Source of the DNA: an archaeon
GTDB taxonomy: Archaea > Thermoplasmatota > Thermoplasmata > Methanomassiliicoccales > Methanomethylophilaceae
DNA length: 17,943 nucleotides
Reading direction: 5' to 3'
Assembly: GCA_024399225.1 (NCBI GenBank)
Contig: JAKSHV010000005.1
Coordinates: 1 to 17,943 of the forward strand
Positions within the stretch are counted from its first letter, which is position 1, and each line of letters starts with the position of its first letter. Below are positions 13,309 through 17,943 of this stretch, in pieces. The position numbers and the translations under genes were made by a program. The notes beneath the pieces are model-generated. The model was not told the DNA's origin. It did not search any database and saw nothing but the letters and a program-made list of their open reading frames with translations.

Positions 13309-13838
13309 TACTCGTATGTGCTGAGTCCGATGTATGCGAGGAAGTCGCTCAGCTTCATTCCGTCGTTCCATCTCATGATGAAGTTACCGTTCTTGCTGAT
13401 GTCGAGCTTGGGGATCTTCTCCTTCAGCAGTTTGGCATGACCTTTGAGGCTGTAGTCGGAGGGGATGGTGAATATCCTCCAAGGGTCTCCCTTCACGCCC
13501 TTGAGCCTGAACGCATAGATGGGGATGAGGTGGGACCTGTCGCACTCCTCCATCATCTTCTCCGCCTGCTCGATGAGCCTTGCGGTCTTGCTCATGTAGA
13601 GGATATCGTTCTCGGAGCTCTTGACCTCGATGGGGAATGAGAAATCCCATCTGAGGGCGACGAGATCGACTCCGAGGGAACCAGCAGCACGGATCACAAG
13701 GAATGGGGAATCAATCATAGAACAGTATGCCTGGGTCTCTTCCTCGTTGCAGGTCTTCACCATCTTGGTGATGGCCTTGGGTTCTCCGGAAAGAAGGTAC
13801 TTCAGTTCGCGTTCGTAGGTGTCTCCAGGTGCTGCCAT
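13308..13838 (-). CDS. Hjc-like Holliday junction resolvase / PD-(D/E)XK nuclease
   Basis: A 176-residue protein resembling archaeal Hjc, which cuts four-way DNA junctions during recombination. The nuclease core is clear: YEREL (8-12) with E9/E11, then VIRAAGSLGVDLVAL (48-62) with D58, and PIEVKS (69-74) with E71 and K73. The D-13-E-2-K spacing is that of Hjc (D33, E46, K48 in Pyrococcus). Differences: about 23-25 extra residues between the first helix and the RAAGS strand (about 20-44), and a C-terminal tail with GNFIMRWNDG and KLSDF. It could therefore be a relative with another DNA target. The ATG at 13838 lies about 26 bases after a strong TATA box, so the mRNA is probably leaderless. It is a single-gene unit, convergent with the small gene. 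Confidence 0.85.
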   Translation of the reverse strand: MAAPGDTYERELKYLLSGEPKAITKMVKTCNEEETQAYCSMIDSPFLVIRAAGSLGVDLVALRWDFSFPIEVKSSENDILYMSKTARLIEQAEKMMEECDRSHLIPIYAFRLKGVKGDPWRIFTIPSDYSLKGHAKLLKEKIPKLDISKNGNFIMRWNDGMKLSDFLAYIGLSTYE

Positions 13839-13860
13839 GTATTATGCCATCTTTAGAGAG

Positions 13861-13868
13861 TATATAAA
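13861..13868 (-). promoter_or_regulatory. TATA box of the Hjc-like gene
   Basis: The minus strand reads TTTATATA, centred about 26 bases before the ATG at 13838, a leaderless arrangement. Confidence 0.65.
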
Positions 13869-13886
13869 CAAAAGCGGGGGAGATGG

Positions 13887-13906
13887 CCGAAAGTGACCGA
13901 AAGTGA
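13887..13906 (-). repeat. Tandem 10-base repeat upstream of the Hjc-like promoter
   Basis: CCGAAAGTGA occurs twice head to tail (13887-13896, 13897-13906), exactly one helical turn per copy, about 20 bases before the TATA box. It is also just past the terminator of the ABC operon. A possible activator site, or a simple duplication. Confidence 0.5.
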
Positions 13907-13936
13907 AAAAACAAGGGGTTGCCGGGTCTCCCCGGC
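13906..13936 (-). terminator. GAGA-tetraloop terminator of the ABC operon
   Basis: On the minus strand GCCGGG-GAGA-CCCGGC (13936-13921) is a perfect 6-bp stem with a GNRA loop, beginning 8 bases after the ATPase stop. AACCCCTTG and a run of six T (13911-13906) follow. Confidence 0.75.
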
Positions 13937-13944
13937 TAATTTGT

Positions 13945-14871
13945 TTACTGATCGTCGTCGATCACCAATGCTTCTCCGAGGATGATGTGAGGCACTGATA
14001 CCTTCGTCTCGGAATCCACATTGGGGTTGGAAACGCACTGATCATCCTCGATGATACGGCAGTTGACACCATACACGTGGGTGATGTTCTCCTTGGTGAG
14101 GACCTCCTGAGGGGTTCCCACTGCGTGGATGACTCCGGGCTTGGAGAGCATGATGACCTGGTGTGCGTACTTGGCGGTGATGTTCAGGTCGTGGCTGATG
14201 GTCAGCACGATCATATTGCGCTTCTCGGCGATGGCCCTGAGGATTTCCATGACATATACCTGGTACTTCACATCGAGGTTGGCAGTAGGTTCATCGAGGA
14301 TGAGAACGGGGGTCTCCTGGACGATTCCCCTTGCGATTGCGACCTTCTGGTGCTGTCCTGCCGAGATCTCGTTGAACTTCTTGTATGCGAGTCCTTCGAC
14401 GTGGAGAAGTCTCATGGCCTCGTAGACCTTCTTGAGGTTCTCCTCCCTGCTGCATTCCTTGGTGTGGTTGAAACGTCCGACAAGGATGGTGTCCACGACG
14501 CTCATTGCGAAGGTGTCGTTGGAGAAAACGGGAACGTATCCGATCTTCTGTGCCAGGTCCTTGTAGTGGAGGTCCTTGATGTTGACTCCGTCCACGAAGA
14601 TCTCTCCCTTCTGGGGGATGTTGATCTTGTTGAGACATTTGACGATTGTGGACTTTCCGACTCCGTTGGGTCCCACGATGCAGTAGAATCCGGGCTTGTC
14701 GATGGTCAGGTTCACATCACGGAGGACGAGCTTGTCGGCGGTGTATCCGAAGGAGACGTCCTTCAGCTCGATCTTGGTGTTGAACTCCCAGGTCCTAGGC
14801 TGTGCGGGTATGTCGACGGTGAGGTCGTCTGCGACCTCTTCGGTGTTTTCTTTCTTTTTGAAGAGTGCCAT
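13945..14871 (-). CDS. ABC importer ATPase, FecE/BtuD type
   Basis: A 308-residue ATPase, longer than the usual 250-270 because of a 33-residue hydrophilic N-terminus and an acidic C-terminal tail of about 40. It should power uptake of iron-siderophore, haem, cobalamin or another metal chelate together with the FecCD permease just upstream. Walker A is GPNGVGKST (67-75); the signature is EISAGQHQKVAIAR (168-181), a variant of LSGGQ; Walker B is VLILDEP (189-195) with E194; the D-loop is ANLD; the switch is H227 (TISHDLN). At the Q-loop the normal YVPQ reads YVPV, with valine 115 instead of glutamine, which is unusual because the Gln senses Mg-ATP. The ATG at 14871 starts 3 bases after the permease stop. 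It is the last gene of the operon. Confidence 0.94.
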   Translation of the reverse strand: MALFKKKENTEEVADDLTVDIPAQPRTWEFNTKIELKDVSFGYTADKLVLRDVNLTIDKPGFYCIVGPNGVGKSTIVKCLNKINIPQKGEIFVDGVNIKDLHYKDLAQKIGYVPVFSNDTFAMSVVDTILVGRFNHTKECSREENLKKVYEAMRLLHVEGLAYKKFNEISAGQHQKVAIARGIVQETPVLILDEPTANLDVKYQVYVMEILRAIAEKRNMIVLTISHDLNITAKYAHQVIMLSKPGVIHAVGTPQEVLTKENITHVYGVNCRIIEDDQCVSNPNVDSETKVSVPHIILGEALVIDDDQ

Positions 14872-14874
14872 GGT

Positions 14875-16032
14875 TCACCACACTTCCTTGTGCCTTCTGA
14901 GGATGAGCCAGAGGAAGACGGGACCTCCGATGAACGCCATGACGACTCCGACGGGGAGAGGTGTGGTGAGGAAGACCCTTCCGATCTGGTCTGCACAGAG
15001 CATGACCATTCCGCCGAAGATTGCAGAGGCGGGGATGAGGTACTTGTTGTCTGCTCCGATGAACATACGGACGATGTGAGGAGTGACGAGTCCGACGAAT
15101 CCTACGATTCCGACGAAACTGACGATGGATGCCGCAAGGAGTCCGGTGATGAGGAGGATGATGATCCTGAGCTTGTCGGCATCGATACCGAGTGCCTTGG
15201 AGCTTTCGTCTCCGGTGGCGAGGACGTTGATCTTGCCTGCCATGATCCAGAGGGCGATGAGTCCTGCGATGCTGCAGACCATCACGATGGGGACGGTCTG
15301 GGTGTTGACTCCTCCGTTTGCGAGGGATCCGACCTGCCATGCGTAGATGTCGGCCATGGACTGGGGATCTGCCCAGAGCATAAGGACGGTGGTCGATGCA
15401 CTGAAGATATACATGACTCCGATTCCGGCCATGATCATGGTGGTGGGGGATGCGCTTGCCATCTTGGAGATTGCGATGATGGCGAGGGTGGGGATCATTG
15501 CGAAAATGAATGCGGAGATGACGACGGGGATGTAGCTGGTCATTGCGAGACCGGAGAACATGACGATGGTCGCACCGAATCCTGCTCCGGAAGAAACTCC
15601 GGTGGTGTAGGAATCCGCGAGGGGGTTCTTGAGAACGCTCTGCATTGCGACACCGGCCACGGCGAGGGCTGCTCCGCCGAACACTGCGGTTGCGACACGG
15701 GGCATCCTGAGGTCCCAGATGATGGAGGCCTTGGTGATGTCTTCCTGGACCGTGAAGTTGGTTCCGATAAGGGCGTTCCAGAAGTAGTAGTATGTTTCAG
15801 TGAATGAAATGTTGTAGGCACCGAGTGATAACGAATATCCGGAAACGAAGACGATGACGATGGCACAGACTAAGATGAAGAGGTATCTGAACCTGATCAG
15901 TTTGACATATTCATGCACGGTCTCTTTGAATTGAACTTCGTTTCCCTCAATACCCTGGTCCCAAGCATTAACGGACTCGATGACAGAGCCGCTCAGAAGA
16001 GGGTCGCTGTCGGTATTATCATAATAGGTCAA
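14875..16032 (-). CDS. FecCD/BtuC-family ABC permease
   Basis: An integral membrane permease of the FecCD family, about ten membrane segments, 385 residues from the start preferred here. Family signatures (numbered from the GTG at 16074): WDLRMPRVATAVFGGAALAV (120-139), then AGVAMQSVLKNPLADSYTTG, and near the C-terminus GFVGLVTPHIVRMFIGADNK for contact with the ATPase. About 45 hydrophilic residues precede the first membrane segment. Start choice: the farthest start, GTG at 16074, lies inside a UUCG hairpin. TTG at 16032 has a perfect ribosome site GAGGTG (16044-16039) with 6 bases between, and I prefer it; GTG at 16041 overlaps that site. It lies between the broken binding-protein gene and the ATPase gene (3 bases apart). 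Confidence 0.92.
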   Translation of the reverse strand: MTYYDNTDSDPLLSGSVIESVNAWDQGIEGNEVQFKETVHEYVKLIRFRYLFILVCAIVIVFVSGYSLSLGAYNISFTETYYYFWNALIGTNFTVQEDITKASIIWDLRMPRVATAVFGGAALAVAGVAMQSVLKNPLADSYTTGVSSGAGFGATIVMFSGLAMTSYIPVVISAFIFAMIPTLAIIAISKMASASPTTMIMAGIGVMYIFSASTTVLMLWADPQSMADIYAWQVGSLANGGVNTQTVPIVMVCSIAGLIALWIMAGKINVLATGDESSKALGIDADKLRIIILLITGLLAASIVSFVGIVGFVGLVTPHIVRMFIGADNKYLIPASAIFGGMVMLCADQIGRVFLTTPLPVGVVMAFIGGPVFLWLILRRHKEVW

Positions 16033-16053
16033 GTACGGCACCTCGGTAAAAGG

Positions 16054-16075
16054 GGGTAGTGCCCCGAAGGGCACT
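16054..16075 (-). terminator. UUCG hairpin between binding-protein and permease genes
   Basis: On the minus strand AGTGCCC-TTCG-GGGCACT (16075-16058) forms a 7-bp stem with the very stable UUCG loop, 8 bases after the binding-protein stop. ACCCCCTTTT follows, a weak T tract. It probably ends part of the transcripts or protects their 3' ends, so that the first gene is expressed more than the rest. Confidence 0.65.
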
Positions 16076-16083
16076 TAATGGGT

Positions 16084-17202
16084 TTAGGGAAGCTGATCCT
16101 TACCGTATGCGACAGGTGCGTATCCGTAGACATCTCTCATGTCGACGCTGTCACCCATGTTGGTAAAGTGCTGGTAGTAGTAGTTGATTGCATCCCAAGC
16201 ATCTGCCTCAGGGAAGTAGGTCTCTCCCCATGCGAGGTTTCCGATAAGCTGGAGGGTTGCGATACCTGCTGCACCACCGATAACCTCGAAGGGCATACAG
16301 ATGACTTTGTTGTTCTTGTATGCGTTGGTTACGTTGATGAAGCTGAGCTTCTCGCGGACAACTGCCTTCTTGTCATCATCGGATGCTGCGGAACCTGCGA
16401 TGTTGTAGGTCTCGAGGATGATGACCTCGGGGTTGACGGTTGCGACGTACTCTGCCTCGAGGTTGTTGTACATACCACCCATGTACCTCTCAACTGCGGG
16501 AAGTGCGCAGGTGAAGGGGAGGAGGAGTGCGTTGCTGATGTCGGTGTACTGCATCTTCATGGTGTTGAGGCAGTCGATTCCGATTGCGTTTGCAGAGGAG
16601 GGGTTGTAGACGATGAGCATGGTCTTGTTGGCTGCGTAGGAGTTGCTGATTGCGTCCTTGATGCTAGCCTCGACGTTCTCGACGTAGGTGATGTAGTCAG
16701 CGACTGCAGCCTGCTTGTTCATGAGGCTTGCAAGGGTGACGATGGTGTTGGTGTAGTTCATACCATCAACGACCCTGTTGACGGTAAGGTGGAGAACGGT
16801 ACAGCTGGGGTCGAGCTTCTTCATCTGGTCCTCAAGGGTCTGGGGGACATCGTAGCAGTCTCCGAGGACGATCTTGATTCCCTCTGCTGCGAGCTTCTCG
16901 GCGTCGAATTTTCCTCCGTCGTTGACGAGGGGCTTGAGGTGGGTCTTGAGTCCGGGGTAGAGCTGTTCGCTGTAGGAGTCGATCTTGGACTGTGATTCCC
17001 TGGTTCCACAGATCTGGTCGAGGCATCCGATGATGACTGCCATGTCGTATGCGGTGGAGTAGTCGACACACATCTTTCCCTTGAGGGGGAAGAGGGAGGT
17101 GTAGACGTTCTTGTAGCATCCGAGGTACTTTACTTCGAACTGTGCGGTGGAGTCGGTGGCGTTGAGGATCTTCTCGAGAAGGTCAACGTCTGCCTGGGTC
17201 AT
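16084..17202 (-). CDS. 3' part of the interrupted binding protein (372 residues)
   Basis: The stretch after the TGA, from the first ATG at 17202, holds half of the second calcium loop and the whole binding domain (for example CVDYSTAYDMAVIIGCLDQI, NPEVIILETYNIAGSA, VICMPFEVIGGAAGIATLQL). It lacks a signal peptide, so if made by reinitiation it would stay in the cytosol and could not serve uptake. Confidence 0.6.
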   Translation of the reverse strand: MTQADVDLLEKILNATDSTAQFEVKYLGCYKNVYTSLFPLKGKMCVDYSTAYDMAVIIGCLDQICGTRESQSKIDSYSEQLYPGLKTHLKPLVNDGGKFDAEKLAAEGIKIVLGDCYDVPQTLEDQMKKLDPSCTVLHLTVNRVVDGMNYTNTIVTLASLMNKQAAVADYITYVENVEASIKDAISNSYAANKTMLIVYNPSSANAIGIDCLNTMKMQYTDISNALLLPFTCALPAVERYMGGMYNNLEAEYVATVNPEVIILETYNIAGSAASDDDKKAVVREKLSFINVTNAYKNNKVICMPFEVIGGAAGIATLQLIGNLAWGETYFPEADAWDAINYYYQHFTNMGDSVDMRDVYGYAPVAYGKDQLP

Positions 17203-17247
17203 CTCTCCGTCGGCGTTGGTGTCGGCGAGGGGGTTCTTTGCGATATC

Positions 17248-17517
17248 TCAGGTGGTGGGGTTGGCGACGAAGTTCTTGACCATGGTGAGGTCGGCTGCGT
17301 CGAGGTAGCTGTCGTTGTTTGCGTTTCCGAACATGAGGTTCTTGGTTGCGGTCATGTCAAAGTTCTCGTAGCGGGGGTCTGCCGGGAGATCTGCGTCACC
17401 CATGACGGGTGCCGAAGAGTCGGAGTCTCCGTTGTTGAGGAAAATTGCTGCTCCCGCACCTGCGCCACCAACAACGATGATGGCGACAATGGCGATTGCA
17501 AGGATTTTTGTGTCCAT
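17248..17517 (-). CDS. 5' part of the interrupted binding protein (89 residues)
   Basis: The stretch before the TGA would give an anchored or secreted 89-residue peptide with a short Ser/Asp-rich linker and only the first calcium-binding loop (N65, N67, D69, D73, D76). An upstream in-frame TTG at 17553 would add 12 residues ahead of the hydrophobic segment and is unlikely. It is probably non-functional alone. Confidence 0.55.
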   Translation of the reverse strand: MDTKILAIAIVAIIVVGGAGAGAAIFLNNGDSDSSAPVMGDADLPADPRYENFDMTATKNLMFGNANNDSYLDAADLTMVKNFVANPTT

Positions 17518-17526
17518 TTTATCACA

Positions 17527-17543
17527 TTGGATATTATATCCAA
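17527..17543. promoter_or_regulatory. 17-base perfect palindrome at the ABC operon promoter
   Basis: TTGGATAT-T-ATATCCAA is perfectly symmetrical (8+1+8) and ends 9 bases before the ATG. It lies where transcription should begin if the TATA box is CTAAATAG at 17572-17565, and so would be a repressor site, perhaps for a metal-responsive regulator (inference). A related half-site TTGGAT lies at 17625-17630. Confidence 0.6.
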
Positions 17544-17564
17544 ACGGTGACAAGAAGTAGACAC

Positions 17565-17572
17565 TATTTAGG
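17565..17572 (-). promoter_or_regulatory. Possible TATA box of the ABC operon
   Basis: The minus strand reads CTAAATAG, a fair match to the archaeal TATA element, about 25 bases before the centre of the 17-base palindrome. ACAC and GTGT flank it symmetrically (17561-17564, 17572-17575). Confidence 0.45.
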
Positions 17573-17648
17573 TGTTACTGACATGGTGTTTCTTATGTTC
17601 AGTTAATCAATCCACTTTTTTCAGTTGGATTTGAGAATTAATCTATAG

Positions 17649-17672
17649 AAAATAAGGCCGGGTTTCCCCGGC
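17649..17672 (-). terminator. GAAA-tetraloop terminator of the TrpB2-type gene
   Basis: On the minus strand GCCGGG-GAAA-CCCGGC (17672-17657) is a perfect 6-bp stem with a GNRA loop, 9 bases after the stop. CTTATTTTC follows. Confidence 0.72.
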
Positions 17673-17681
17673 TGAATAGTT

Positions 17682-17943
17682 TCAGTAATCGTCCCTTTCG
17701 GAGGAGGGCAGGGTTCCGTTGAGGAACTGCTCGTATCCGTAGAGATCGAGGAATCCGTGACCGGAAAGGGTGAAGACGATGGTCCTCTCCTCGTTCTTTG
17801 CCTTTGCGTCGAGTGCCTGATCGATGGCGCCCTTGAGTGCGTGGCAGGATTCGGGTGCGGGGATGATTCCCTCGGTCCTTGCGAACATGACTCCGGCCTC
17901 GAAGGTCTCGGTCTGGTCGTAGGAGGTGGACTGGATGTAGCCC
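17682..17943 (-). CDS. trpB: TrpB2-type tryptophan synthase beta chain, C-terminal part only
   Basis: The frame is open to the window edge; 86 complete codons are present, beginning GYIQSTSYDQTETFEAGVMF. The segment FARTEGIIPAPESCHALKGA, then TIVFTLSGHGFLDL, is characteristic of the C-terminus of TrpB, and the wording fits the TrpB2 (TrpB-like PLP enzyme) branch common in Archaea. The enzyme joins indole and serine to tryptophan with pyridoxal phosphate. TrpB2 proteins often occur without a TrpA partner; what lies upstream here cannot be seen. The gene ends in TGA and a GAAA-loop terminator. The remaining three quarters or more of the protein lie outside the window. Confidence 0.9.
   Translation of the reverse strand, partial: GYIQSTSYDQTETFEAGVMFARTEGIIPAPESCHALKGAIDQALDAKAKNEERTIVFTLSGHGFLDLYGYEQFLNGTLPSSERDDY

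Larger units (their letters stand above)
16084..17517 (-). pseudogene. Dockerin-bearing ABC substrate-binding protein, interrupted by an in-frame TGA
   Basis: One continuous frame of 477 sense codons plus a single TGA (17250-17248, codon 90). Residues 1-27 are a signal or membrane anchor (MDTKILAIAIVAIIVVGG). Residues about 63-115 form a dockerin-like pair of calcium loops: GNANNDSYLDAADL before the TGA and ADTNADGEMTQADV after it, so the stop falls in the linker between the two. From about 116 on is a periplasmic-binding-type domain that would deliver a metal chelate to the FecCD permease. No frameshift or other stop occurs, so the damage is recent, a sequencing error, or read through. The start ATG at 17517 has GTGAT upstream. 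TGA clearly means stop elsewhere in the window, so general reassignment is excluded. The substrate is not known; iron or cobalamin-type chelates are typical. Confidence 0.8.

Noticed and set aside
13842..13850. ATG-GCA-TAA just upstream of the Hjc-like gene start
   Set aside because: A two-codon frame 6 bases upstream that repeats the ATGGCA of the real start. The TATA spacing puts the transcript start at about the real ATG, so it is probably not transcribed.
14077..15807. 576-codon open frame on the plus strand
   Set aside because: It lies opposite the ABC ATPase and permease, whose motifs are unmistakable. Its translation is a low-complexity Asp/Gly/Glu/Val/His-rich sequence, a by-product of codon bias on the other strand.
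17248..17250. TGA as selenocysteine or reassigned codon
   Set aside because: At least nine genes in the window use TGA as their stop. No selenocysteine-type hairpin could be recognised, and the position lies in a dockerin linker where a reactive residue makes no sense. Methanomassiliicoccales recode TAG, not TGA.
16084..17517. Frameshift rather than nonsense as the cause of the broken binding protein
   Set aside because: The sequence before and after the TGA is in the same frame, with 15 codons between the TGA and the next ATG that continue the dockerin motif, so no shift is needed.
17609..17631. AATCCA-N11-TGGATT inverted repeat upstream of the ABC operon
   Set aside because: Arms are only 6 bases with a long T-rich spacer. 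It may be a second half-site for the factor of the 17-base palindrome, but support is too weak for a separate feature.

Overview
This window most likely comes from a methanogenic archaeon of the Methanomassiliicoccales, probably a gut lineage (inference). The archaeal signs are a tRNA G26 dimethyltransferase (Trm1), a THEP1-type NTPase, archaeal MptD, an Hjc-like resolvase, a short archaeal UbiD, and TTTAWATA-like boxes about 26 bases before start codons (leaderless transcripts). None of the 16 stop codons that can be read is TAG (7 TAA, 9 TGA), as expected in a genome that encodes pyrrolysine. No tRNA, rRNA, CRISPR array, insertion sequence or phage gene was seen, and no gene-free stretch exceeds 300 bases.

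Layout. 1-2291 (-): MMPL/RND-type exporter, cut by the window edge, divergent from a TetR regulator (2488-3195, +), with two matching operator-like palindromes between them. 3223-4485 (+): UbiD-family decarboxylase. 4556-5395 (+): unrecognised 279-residue protein. 8167-5433 (-): two overlapping genes for paralogous 8-TM LytS/YesM-type histidine kinases. 9627-8323 (-): purA. 11376-9698 (-): THEP1 NTPase and trm1, translationally coupled. 11868-11485 (-): mptD, divergent from nadA (11986-12888, +). 13030-13233 (+): small DUF7662-like protein. 13838-13308 (-): Hjc-like nuclease. 17517-13945 (-): ABC importer operon in the order binding protein, FecCD permease, ATPase. 17943-17682 (-): C-terminus of a TrpB2-type enzyme, cut by the edge.

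The most striking content is the kinase pair. The first protein keeps the phospho-acceptor histidine (H277) but has lost the ATP-binding N and G boxes. The second keeps a textbook ATPase domain but has alanine (A276) where the histidine should be. Their defects are complementary and the genes overlap by 4 bases, suggesting an obligate hetero-oligomeric kinase that phosphorylates in trans. No response regulator lies in the window.

Other notable points: the dockerin-bearing binding protein of the ABC importer is broken by one in-frame TGA; a UUCG-capped hairpin separates it from the permease; the ABC ATPase has valine at the Q-loop position; most transcription units end in GC-rich hairpins followed by T tracts, five of them capped by GNRA or UUCG tetraloops, which is unusual for Archaea; and several promoters carry perfect inverted repeats at or near the TATA box.
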